Assembly: GCA_029260335.1 (NCBI GenBank)
Contig: JAJDDL010000177.1
Span: 1 to 7,788 of the forward strand
Direction: 5' to 3'
DNA from: Phycisphaerales bacterium
Lineage (GTDB): Bacteria > Planctomycetota > Phycisphaerae > Phycisphaerales > UBA1924
Length of the DNA: 7,788 nucleotides
How positions within the stretch are numbered: position 1 is the stretch's first letter; every line of letters starts with the position of its first letter. The notes under the pieces are model-generated. The model did no database searches. It had not been told where the DNA came from and was given only the letters and a program-made list of their open reading frames with translations. The position numbers and the translations under genes are program-made. Positions 1 to 5,882 of this stretch are shown piece after piece.

Positions 1-449
1 CCCTCGGCACCCTCGATGTACTTCATCATGAGGTGCGGTGGCGTGAACTGTCCGATCATGTCGCCCAATACCTTGTTCATGGCCTTGCGCGGGTTATCGC
101 CGAGCTCGGCCTTGACCGCCGCGTCGTCTGCCATCTCCGAGCTCGCATAGAGCGTGCGATCGATGACATACAGGTCGAAGGATTCAAGCAGGCCGATGAT
201 CTCGGCGTTGTGCTTGCCCAATCGAACATTGCACGAGATCTTCTCTTCGCCCATGCCGGGCATCTCGACCGCCATGGTCACTTTGTCGGTGAGAGCCGGG
301 GCTCTGGTGTAGGCCCGATCGACCTCGACCAGCAGCGCCTTGGCTGCCTTGACGGCCTCAGGGGACCGTCCCGGTTCTTCCTGGGCCAGAGCAGGCAAGG
401 CCGTCATCAGCCCCCCTGCGAGGGCCGGAAGCCACATTCGTCTTTGCAC
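1..449 (-). CDS. Exported LolA/DUF2092-like protein, N-terminal part (partial)
   Basis: The gene runs off the left edge, so only about 149 N-terminal codons are visible. A GTG start at 449 is preferred because AAAGGAG lies 6 nt upstream; an in-frame ATG at 437 has no such support. Residues 1-22 form a signal peptide (two Arg, then a hydrophobic stretch, then ALA before Gln23), so the product is exported. After it comes a region beginning with an amphipathic helix (AAKALLVEVDRAY), then APALTDKVTMAVEMPG and a run of predicted beta strands. This resembles the LolA/DUF2092-like half-barrel domain often found in planctomycete proteins, sometimes in front of a thioredoxin/TlpA domain. That assignment rests on pattern memory only, and the C-terminal domain lies outside the window. 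It is separated from the next minus-strand gene by 171 nt and is probably its own transcription unit. Confidence 0.75.
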   Translation of the reverse strand, partial: MQRRMWLPALAGGLMTALPALAQEEPGRSPEAVKAAKALLVEVDRAYTRAPALTDKVTMAVEMPGMGEEKISCNVRLGKHNAEIIGLLESFDLYVIDRTLYASSEMADDAAVKAELGDNPRKAMNKVLGDMIGQFTPPHLMMKYIEGAE

Positions 450-620
450 GTACCGCTCCTTTCGGTGAATCTTGAGGTGGAGTGTATCAGATATAAGAGC
501 CAGATCACAGACTCAGTTTCGGGCGGCGGAATGAGCAGAACCGCGACCGGACCGGCCTCGCTGACGCCCTCGATGGCCTGTGGGCCCCGATTACGTGGCT
601 TGATCGCGACCAGGCCCGCT
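450..620 (-). promoter_or_regulatory. Intergenic region with probable promoter of the left-edge gene
   Basis: This 171-nt gap follows the stop of the helical protein gene (621) and precedes the GTG at 449. A short AT-rich stretch at 482-497 (minus strand TTATATCTGATACACT) is the only candidate for a -10 element, about 35-50 nt before the start. No convincing -35 is seen. I looked for a terminator of the upstream four-gene cluster between 540 and 620. There are only short GGCC-rich repeats and no stem followed by a T run, so either termination is factor-dependent or the transcript reads through. Confidence 0.3.
456..462 (-). promoter_or_regulatory. Ribosome binding site of the left-edge exported protein
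   Basis: On the minus strand AAAGGAG lies 6 nt before the GTG at 449. It is the reason for choosing the GTG over the internal ATG at 437. Confidence 0.7.
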
Positions 621-1145
621 TCAGGCCCGGTGTCCGCTCAATCCAGACTCGATTTCCTTGACGAGCCGGTTTGCTTGCTTGGCGACCGCACTGATCCTCG
701 CCGGGATGTCGGCCTTGGGAATCCCCTCAACTTCGGTGATCAAGCCCTTGAGTTCTGCGGACACCTTGATCGCCGCGGCGAGGGCGTTCTGGATGGGCTC
801 GAGCCGAATGCTCGCGGCATCGGCCCGGAGCTCATTCGCCGCCGAACTCATCCTCGCCTTGACCGCGTCCAGCTTGTCGTTGCGGCGTTCGAGATCGGTG
901 ATCGCCAGTGAGGTCAGAAAGATCGTGATCTGATCGCTCACCCGGCGTGCCGCGTTGATCGCGCTCACCGGACAGCTCAGATTCGCCTTGTTCACGAACT
1001 CGCCCAGATCCTTCTGCACGGCACGGAGCGCATCGGCATCCGGAGCCGGAGTGGTCAGGATTGCTTGGGCCCTTCCCAGAAGCCGCTCGGCGAGGGCGAT
1101 CCAATCGGCCGACGAGCTCTTGTTGATCTCCGTCCAGTCAATCAT
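621..1145 (-). CDS. Small all-helical protein, last gene of the four-gene cluster
   Basis: This 174-residue protein is not one I recognise. It lacks a signal peptide and membrane segments, so it is predicted to be cytoplasmic unless exported by another route. Nearly the whole chain looks helical: a segment at about 12-33, another at 38-54, a hydrophobic stretch at 60-82 (INAARRVSDQITIFLTSLAI), a charged helix around 83-110 and two more at about 115-170 with heptad-like spacing. This suggests a helical bundle or coiled coil. There is one cysteine (about residue 58). The ATG at 1145 lies inside the end of the preceding lipoprotein gene (shared ATGATTGA, 8 nt), which implies translational coupling and a functional link. 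The Shine-Dalgarno signal is weak (AGAAG), consistent with coupling. Function unknown; a partner of the lipoprotein or membrane protein is an inference from position only. Confidence 0.8.
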   Translation of the reverse strand: MIDWTEINKSSSADWIALAERLLGRAQAILTTPAPDADALRAVQKDLGEFVNKANLSCPVSAINAARRVSDQITIFLTSLAITDLERRNDKLDAVKARMSSAANELRADAASIRLEPIQNALAAAIKVSAELKGLITEVEGIPKADIPARISAVAKQANRLVKEIESGLSGHRA

Positions 1146-2190
1146 TGCTTCTCATTTCGGCATAAGACTCGAGCAGTTCGGTCGTGAGCTGCGCTAACAC
1201 CGCGAAGCTCGGGGTTTGCATGGTTGTCGACGCGCGTGCGAGTGACTCGTGGGCCTCGCCCCAGGCTTGCACGGTTGCCGCGGCACTTCGGACGGCGTCT
1301 CGACGCGAATCGTGCTTGCGGATGATCGCGGCCTTTCGCTCGGTCATCTCTGCGTACCACTCCGCGGCGGCTTCTTGCTCGTAGAGCTTGTGCCACCCCT
1401 CAGCGATCACGCGCAGTTCCTCAAACTCCTCAGGATCGCTCGCGAGGGCGGCGGCATCCCGAGCCTTGGCCCGAGCGTCCGCGATCGAGTTCATCGCGGC
1501 AAGATCTCTGCGTTCGTTCGACTGGTATTCGGCCGCCAAGGCCAGTAGATCGTCATTTCGGTGATCGTTGATGAGCTGCTCGAGTACGGCGAAGTCGCTT
1601 GCAAGAATGCCCGCGAGATCCTCGACCGCCGGATTGACATGCTCAATCGCATCCGCGACACTCCGCGCCGCGTAGTCCTGTGCGAACACGCCGTAGCTTT
1701 TGACTAACGCATCGGTCAGAAGCTCCACGGCTGCAGAGCCCCCCGGATATGCGCTGCTGAAGGAACTCACCAGCGTGTTCGCTCCGTCAAGTACTTCCCT
1801 TGCGCTCTGCTCGCCGGACCGCCCCGCATCGACGACCTGCACCAATCCCGCGGCGTACGCCGACACCGCATCCAACGCGGCAATCCGGTGCGACCATGCC
1901 GTACGGAAATCGACTTCTAGCTCGGCCCACTTGTCATTCTCGACATCTTCTGCCGTCGCTCGCGTCTTGAGTTCATTGCCAATCTCGCGCCCGACCGAGC
2001 GAACCACGACATCGAGCGCATCGGTCGCAACTGCGAACGGCTTCACGTCGGGGGGCGTTTGACAGCCCGCAAGGCATGCACCTGCTAGACAAATCAGGAG
2101 CCCCCAGCCGGACACTCGCGAGCGTGTGAGCGCCGACTGAGTCCGGCGCATTGATCGATCGGTTTCCACTTGTTGATCATTCATTCGCAT
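1138..2190 (-). CDS. Helical lipoprotein, third gene of the four-gene cluster
   Basis: A 350-residue predicted lipoprotein of no family I recognise. The signal peptide has an Arg-containing n-region, a hydrophobic stretch at 28-42 and lipobox LAGC, with Cys43 as the lipidated residue. Residue +2 is Gln rather than Asp, which by the proteobacterial Lol rule would not hold it in the inner membrane; whether that rule applies here is unknown. The remaining 300 or so residues are rich in Ala, Glu, Asp and Arg and predicted almost entirely helical, with a long charged segment at about 225-320. They contain no cysteine. The ATG at 2190 is one base after the stop of the membrane-protein gene and has GAGG 6 nt upstream. 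The internal ATG at residue 14 would give a more ordinary signal peptide but has no ribosome binding site. The 3' end overlaps the next gene by 8 nt. It may be an envelope-anchored scaffold or adaptor for the cluster. Confidence 0.85.
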   Translation of the reverse strand: MRMNDQQVETDRSMRRTQSALTRSRVSGWGLLICLAGACLAGCQTPPDVKPFAVATDALDVVVRSVGREIGNELKTRATAEDVENDKWAELEVDFRTAWSHRIAALDAVSAYAAGLVQVVDAGRSGEQSAREVLDGANTLVSSFSSAYPGGSAAVELLTDALVKSYGVFAQDYAARSVADAIEHVNPAVEDLAGILASDFAVLEQLINDHRNDDLLALAAEYQSNERRDLAAMNSIADARAKARDAAALASDPEEFEELRVIAEGWHKLYEQEAAAEWYAEMTERKAAIIRKHDSRRDAVRSAAATVQAWGEAHESLARASTTMQTPSFAVLAQLTTELLESYAEMRSND

Positions 2191-2191
2191 A

Positions 2192-3289
2192 TCAGTCCTC
2201 TGGCGTGATCCCGTGTGCTCTCAGTTCGTGAAAGACGCGTGCGCGGGAGACTCGGTTCGAGTCGTACTCGATGCGCAGAACCTCTGCCTCGGCATCCACC
2301 AACACCCGGATCACCCCCGTGAGCCCCTCGATCGCCTCGGCAATCGCTTTTCCCTCGGCCGTGAGCGCGTCGTTTTCAAACAGCCGAGCAAGCGCGAGCA
2401 CGATCAGCTTTGGAATAGGCGAGATCTTCGGGAGCCTCGGGGGAATGAGAGCATCGAACGCCGCGAACATGCGCTCGGCGATCCCCGCGATGAGCCTCTC
2501 CCCCGACTTGAGGAACATGCCTATGAGCAGCGCGACCAGCGGCAGCAGGAAGAACCGGTCCGAGGCGTACGACCGAAGAAGAAAGAACAAGACGAGATTG
2601 AAGATGACCGCTTCGCCGAGTCGAAACCAAAGCCCGCCCCAGAACAGGCTCGCATCGAACGGCTCGCGCTCAGGATCCTCGATGCGTCGCCACATCGAGT
2701 TGGCAAAGTAGAACAACGCACCGAGAATCGCGACGAGCGTGGAGACCGCGAGCAAGGTGATGATCACGACCGCGTCTTGCAGGCTGTCGCCGAAGATCCC
2801 ACCCAATCGGGCGGCGATATCCGACGAGGACTCTGCCATCTCCTCAAGCAGCCCGGCGTCGAACTCATCGCCGTCCAGTTCAGAGGCCCCTCCCTCGCCG
2901 GGGAACGAGGCCCTGGAGAGTGCCGCGAGACTCGCCGAGCAGAGGATTGCATCGACAAAGAGGACAAACCCGATGCCGACAAGGAACTTGCCATACAGGT
3001 GCCGGCTTCGTTCGGGCTCTTCTACCTCACGATCTATCTCGTCAATGACCACGATCATGGGCCTTGCGTAGAAGTAGGAGGCAACGAAGAGGGCTGCTGA
3101 GACTACAAAGAGCACGATCGTGGTGACGACACCGATCGCTGGCGATTCCAGAAGACGAGGGAGCAATCCAAAGCCAATCGCAACTGCACCCGCGATGACG
3201 GCGAGCACGCCGAGCAATCCTGTCGCAAGCAGACCATCCATCTGAATGCGAGGAGGATCTTGATGTTCATCTGACGCTTGCTTTGCCAT
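2192..3289 (-). CDS. Polytopic membrane protein with C-terminal HMA-like domain
   Basis: A 365-residue integral membrane protein. Hydrophobic segments lie at about 18-43, 52-74, 101-123, 172-196, 218-239 and 246-262, so six transmembrane helices are likely. The stretch between the third and fourth (about 127-170) is very acidic and rich in Gly, Ser, Asp and Glu. An amphipathic region follows at 263-305. The C-terminus (about 308-361) has the pattern GVIRVLVD, then LRIEYD, then VSRARVFHELRAHGI. This is the beta-alpha-beta-beta-alpha-beta rhythm of HMA/ferredoxin-like domains, but the metal-binding CxxC is missing, so it is more likely a protein- or ligand-binding domain than a metal carrier. 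I do not recognise the membrane part as a known transporter. The ATG at 3289 is 18 nt after the stop of the hydrolase gene and has no clear Shine-Dalgarno; the stop is 1 nt before the lipoprotein start. Role unknown. Confidence 0.85.
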   Translation of the reverse strand: MAKQASDEHQDPPRIQMDGLLATGLLGVLAVIAGAVAIGFGLLPRLLESPAIGVVTTIVLFVVSAALFVASYFYARPMIVVIDEIDREVEEPERSRHLYGKFLVGIGFVLFVDAILCSASLAALSRASFPGEGGASELDGDEFDAGLLEEMAESSSDIAARLGGIFGDSLQDAVVIITLLAVSTLVAILGALFYFANSMWRRIEDPEREPFDASLFWGGLWFRLGEAVIFNLVLFFLLRSYASDRFFLLPLVALLIGMFLKSGERLIAGIAERMFAAFDALIPPRLPKISPIPKLIVLALARLFENDALTAEGKAIAEAIEGLTGVIRVLVDAEAEVLRIEYDSNRVSRARVFHELRAHGITPED

Positions 3290-3307
3290 GTTGCACCGTG
3301 GTTCTGT

Positions 3308-4393
3308 TCAGTTCTCAGTCGTGATCCGATAGCGGCGGTCGAGCGTCGCCCGAACACTGACCGTGCCGTCCCATCCGGTCCCATAGATTCGATCGCGAAT
3401 CCGATGCGGCTTAAACCGCCGGGCCCCCTCGGCGACCATGACGGCCTGCGGGCGGCTTCTCCTCCCGGCGATGTTGTCCTCCAACATCTCGATGACATGC
3501 AGGCGAGGGTGCCCGTACCCGAACGTCGTGAAAGGCCTGGCCGAGCCGTCCGGGCGGCGACCGAAGTCCCACTTGCCGACCGAGCAAACAGCCGCGTGCG
3601 GCGTCATGGCCTGCATGAGCGAGATCGTCGTTCCATTGTGGGACCCGTGATGGCCGACCTGGTACAGATCGACATCGAGCGTGTCGAAGCCGTCGTAGTA
3701 ATCGACCATCGTTTCTATCGCGGCTTCCTCGAGATCTCCGGTAAACAGGAACGACGATTCACCAAAGTCGACGCGGATCGAGAGGCTGTGGTTGTTGTCG
3801 TTGCTGAACTCGCCGGGCGACCAGCCCGGATTCTCTGCTAACCCTCCCGAGAGCACGCGAATCATCGGATCGCAGTCGCTGCATTCCACCGAGTCAATGA
3901 ACTCATCACGCAGGCCATTGCGATGTGGCAACTCCGTGACCTCGGAGTCGGCAATCTGTCTGACACGAACCTCGCTTCGACCTTCCTGAGACTCTCTGAT
4001 GAGCCATCGCTGGTCGCCGCCGCCGCTGAGACTCTCCACCCGGCCGTTGTCGACGTAGTTCACAATGTTGAAGTTCTCGGCTACATCCCGCAACGCGCGC
4101 GTGTGGTCGATGTGCGCATGGGTAATGAAGACCGTGTTGAGAGTCCGCTCCAGATCCGACCGGCGATCGAAGAAATCCTCCAAGAACGCAACCAGCTCGG
4201 CCTCTCGGTCCTGTTGGGTGCCCGCGTCAATCAGCACCGCTCCGCACGGGAACTCCAGCAGCGTCGCATCGGCCTGTCCCACGTCAATGAAATGAGCTCG
4301 CATGATCTGAGCCCCGGCGGGCGCAGCCGACAGGACAACAACTGCCCAGGCTGTCTGCAGAACTTGGCACAATCGACCTCGCCATTCGTGCAC
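3308..4393 (-). CDS. Exported ComEC/Rec2-type metallo-beta-lactamase-fold hydrolase
   Basis: A 361-residue stand-alone hydrolase related to the C-terminal MBL domain of ComEC/Rec2. Numbered from the GTG at 4393, a signal peptide ends at AGA (residue 28). The domain opens with HFIDVGQAD (34-42) and VLIDAG. The metal site HAHIDH is at 92-97 (His92, His94, Asp96, His97). NNHSLSIRVDFG leads to FLFTGD (Asp220), and VGHHGSHNGT follows at 246-255. SVG and GYGHP (His295) complete the ComEC-like signature. All expected metal ligands are present, so it should be active, probably as a phosphodiesterase or nuclease outside the cytoplasm; substrate not known. ComEC's own MBL domain has been linked to DNA degradation, but this protein lacks the ComEC channel. 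A pair C171-x-x-C174 lies in an insert and could form a disulfide. The start is GTG at 4393 because GGAGGAGG is 8 nt upstream; the GTG at 4402 overlaps that site. It is the first gene of the four-gene cluster. Confidence 0.88.
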   Translation of the reverse strand: MHEWRGRLCQVLQTAWAVVVLSAAPAGAQIMRAHFIDVGQADATLLEFPCGAVLIDAGTQQDREAELVAFLEDFFDRRSDLERTLNTVFITHAHIDHTRALRDVAENFNIVNYVDNGRVESLSGGGDQRWLIRESQEGRSEVRVRQIADSEVTELPHRNGLRDEFIDSVECSDCDPMIRVLSGGLAENPGWSPGEFSNDNNHSLSIRVDFGESSFLFTGDLEEAAIETMVDYYDGFDTLDVDLYQVGHHGSHNGTTISLMQAMTPHAAVCSVGKWDFGRRPDGSARPFTTFGYGHPRLHVIEMLEDNIAGRRSRPQAVMVAEGARRFKPHRIRDRIYGTGWDGTVSVRATLDRRYRITTEN

Positions 4394-4401
4394 CGACGGC
4401 A

Positions 4402-4409
4402 CCTCCTCC
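4402..4409 (-). promoter_or_regulatory. Ribosome binding site that fixes the hydrolase start
   Basis: GGAGGAGG on the minus strand is 8 nt from the GTG at 4393. The more upstream GTG at 4402 shares its first base with this site and could not use it at normal spacing. Confidence 0.65.
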
Positions 4410-4510
4410 AGACGATCTCAAGAACCACGCCCACGGACTGGGCACCAGTTAGAGACGCCCGAGATGGCACGGGTGTGATTCCGAACGGAGAGATTCGACG
4501 CGAATTCGTG

Positions 4511-4530
4511 CCCCCCCCCCCAAAAGGGGG
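4511..4530. repeat. 11-C homopolymer with facing G5 tract
   Basis: Eleven C residues (4511-4521), four A and five G (4526-4530) form a potential 5-bp C/G stem with an AAAA loop. It is non-coding, in the region between the acidic exported protein and the ComEC-like hydrolase. Homopolymer tracts of this length are prone to slippage and also to sequencing error, so the exact C count is uncertain. Confidence 0.7.
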
Positions 4531-4550
4531 CTCGATCCTTCTGTTCCGAG

Positions 4551-4566
4551 TGGGGCGATCGCCCTA
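4551..4566. terminator. Palindrome GGGCGATCGCCC, possible terminator stem
   Basis: Positions 4553-4564 are a perfect 12-nt palindrome. With the flanking bases it can form a 6-bp stem (one G-U pair) around a GATC loop. It lies 27 nt beyond the stop of the acidic exported protein, where a terminator would be expected, but no T run follows on the minus strand, so classical intrinsic termination is not supported. A protein-binding site is the alternative. Confidence 0.3.
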
Positions 4567-4592
4567 ATTGTCGCGCAAAAACTGCGGATGAC

Positions 4593-5114
4593 TCACGGAA
4601 TCTCGAAGCGTGCCACTTCCATGAGGCGCCGGTAGTCCGCGGCCAATCCCACGCCCCATTGAGCATCAATCTGGCTCGCATTTGCAGCGACCACACTCTC
4701 GATCTCAAGCGACGTAGCGATGATCTCGGGGCTTGGCGAACCGCCTGATCCGTTCAAGAGAATGGCGGTGGCCAATCCGCCATACGTCCCGTCCAACTCA
4801 AGATCGTCGAAATCCCTGCAATCTCCGCCATGCAGGATGTAGAGATAGCACAAGAGGTCTTCAAGGATCCTGAGCCATTCTTCATCATCGTAATCATCGT
4901 CATCGGTGTCAGCACTGCGTACGTCGATGGCCGGGCCGGTCGGGTCCGTCGTGGGAATCAGCCGAGCGTCGGCCACCCCAGCAAACCCCACTACCATCCC
5001 CAGAGCCCCGATTTTAACCATCCAGGCCTTCCACCGGCCCCCTTGACCCCAGGCCCCTTGGAGCTCCGAAACTTGGTGCTGTGCGTATGATTCTTCGAGC
5101 CTATTCGCCGACAT
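4593..5114 (-). CDS. Small exported acidic protein, divergent to the sigma factor
   Basis: A 173-residue protein of no family I recognise. The start is well supported: ATG at 5114 with AAGGAGG 5 nt upstream. A rather long polar n-region (1-28) precedes a positively charged and hydrophobic segment (about 29-48) ending ADA before Arg51, which looks like a signal peptide; a retained N-terminal membrane anchor is the alternative. The mature part begins with a Pro/Thr-rich linker, then a strongly acidic run at about 69-79 (DTDDDDYDDEEW), a hydrophobic segment with two cysteines (C89, C99), a Gly/Ser/Pro-rich turn at 121-129 and helical C-terminal sequence. The acidic run could bind calcium or cationic surfaces, but it lacks the regular spacing of an EF-hand or dockerin loop. 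It diverges from the sigma factor gene across about 66 nt, so regulation by that sigma factor is plausible but not shown. Confidence 0.8.
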   Translation of the reverse strand: MSANRLEESYAQHQVSELQGAWGQGGRWKAWMVKIGALGMVVGFAGVADARLIPTTDPTGPAIDVRSADTDDDDYDDEEWLRILEDLLCYLYILHGGDCRDFDDLELDGTYGGLATAILLNGSGGSPSPEIIATSLEIESVVAANASQIDAQWGVGLAADYRRLMEVARFEIP

Positions 5115-5180
5115 GGTGTCCTCCTTGGTGAATATCTGATCGCCAGGGGGACGAGGATTCTGATTGGCGCGTGACGAGAA
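5115..5180. promoter_or_regulatory. Divergent control region between acidic protein and sigma factor
   Basis: About 66 nt separate the two divergent starts, so promoters for both sides must overlap here or extend into the coding sequences. CGCCA (5141-5145) and TGGCG (5165-5169) form short inverted arms 19 nt apart. Each is preceded by CTGAT (5136-5140 and 5160-5164), giving two copies with a 24-nt period. These are short matches that could be chance. If the sigma factor actually starts at the internal GTG at 5235, the region widens to 120 nt. Confidence 0.4.
5120..5126 (-). promoter_or_regulatory. Strong ribosome binding site of the acidic exported protein
   Basis: AAGGAGG on the minus strand, 5 nt before the ATG at 5114. 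It is the best Shine-Dalgarno match in the window and confirms this small gene as real. Confidence 0.75.
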
Positions 5181-5882
5181 GTGCCGGATTTACTTTGCAA
5201 TTCGGACTCGGAGGGCAAGTTTGCAGATCGAGCGGTGGCCAATACCTCACCGCCAGGGCCTGAGAGCCGGTCTGCTTTGCCCGATGTAAATACGCGGGCC
5301 ATTGATCTCATAGCTCGAATGCAGGATGGCGATCGCGAGGCGGCCGCCCTGTTCATGATCCAGTATGGCGGGAAGGTCCGTCGACGAATCCGTCGACGGC
5401 TCAATAGAGTCGTCAGGCGCATCTATGACTCCCAGGATCTGCTTTCCACCGTCAGTCGGCGGCTTGATCTCTATGTCCAGTCGGGGCGGCTCACGGCCAA
5501 GACAGAAGAAGAGCTCTGGTCATTCCTCTATCGCGTCGTGGAGAATGCATTCATCGACAAGAGTCGGGCCTACGACCGCCAGCGAAGGAGTGAGAATCCC
5601 GAATCTGAGATCGCTCGAGGCGCCAGTGCTCTCAGAGACAATCAGGGGTCGGATCTGCCAGGGGGACTCGAGCACGAGGGAACCCTGATCCGAGACTGTC
5701 TTGGAAACCTCGCCGACCCGGCCGACCAGGAGATCCTGAATCTCTGGCTCCGAGGGACGCCGCTGGGAGTGATCGCGGATTTGCTAGGCGTGCCGCCGGC
5801 GCGGCTCCGGAAGCGTTGGCAACGAATTCGAGGTGGGCTGCGGCAAACGATTGATCAGGAACACCAAGCGAGTGGGGCATGA
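5181..5882 (+). CDS. ECF-type RNA polymerase sigma factor paired with a kinase
   Basis: A 233-residue sigma-70 family factor of the extracytoplasmic-function type with only regions 2 and 4. Region 2 spans about 38-135: TRAIDLIARMQDGDREA opens it, a very Arg-rich helix follows (66-80), then YDSQDLLSTVSRRL in region 2.2 and ELWSFLYRVVENAFIDKSR in 2.3-2.4. Region 4 spans about 171-222 with LADPADQEILNLWLRG and the helix-turn-helix GVIADLLGVPPARLRKRWQRI. The region 2.2 motif, usually DAED followed by a Gln/Glu pair, is here D-S-Q-D-L-L-S-T, with fewer acidic residues and several Ser/Thr. The GTG at 5181 is the first possible start after an in-frame stop at 5172, but its Shine-Dalgarno is poor; the GTG at 5235 is an alternative and would not touch region 2. 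The stop overlaps the kinase start as ATGA. No anti-sigma gene is adjacent, so control by the kinase is likely. Confidence 0.9.
   Translation: MPDLLCNSDSEGKFADRAVANTSPPGPESRSALPDVNTRAIDLIARMQDGDREAAALFMIQYGGKVRRRIRRRLNRVVRRIYDSQDLLSTVSRRLDLYVQSGRLTAKTEEELWSFLYRVVENAFIDKSRAYDRQRRSENPESEIARGASALRDNQGSDLPGGLEHEGTLIRDCLGNLADPADQEILNLWLRGTPLGVIADLLGVPPARLRKRWQRIRGGLRQTIDQEHQASGA

Larger units (their letters stand above)
4394..4592 (-). promoter_or_regulatory. Intergenic region upstream of the four-gene cluster
   Basis: This 199-nt gap should hold the end of the transcript for the acidic exported protein and the promoter of the four-gene cluster. Going leftwards from 4592 it contains a palindromic hairpin (4551-4566), a C-tract hairpin (4511-4530) and a small hairpin GCCCA-cggac-TGGGC (4429-4443) in the probable leader of the hydrolase gene, about 36 nt before its start. 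No clear -35/-10 pair could be picked out by eye. I see no open reading frame in it with coding support. Confidence 0.4.

Noticed and set aside
33..911. Long plus-strand open frame across the left part
   Set aside because: It is antisense to the exported protein and the helical protein genes, spans their intergenic gap, and its translation has no signal, domain or ribosome binding site. It is a by-product of high GC.
2213..3100. Long plus-strand frame opposite the membrane protein
   Set aside because: Its product is highly charged and low in complexity, while the opposite strand encodes clear transmembrane helices with proper gene spacing.
2192..4393. A split ComEC, with the membrane protein supplying the channel
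   Set aside because: The membrane protein has about six helices and none of the sequence I associate with the ComEC competence domain, and its C-terminus is HMA-like. The resemblance is limited to the hydrolase.
4454..4482. ECF-like promoter GGAAT...CGTC on the minus strand upstream of the hydrolase gene
   Set aside because: The spacer is 20 nt, longer than the roughly 16-17 nt usual for ECF promoters, and the -35 match is imperfect.
4511..4530. C/G hairpin as an intrinsic terminator
   Set aside because: No T run follows the stem on either strand, so it is listed as a repeat instead.
4915..4947. Calcium-binding EF-hand or dockerin loop in the acidic exported protein
   Set aside because: The acidic residues are consecutive rather than spaced as in a DxDxDG loop.
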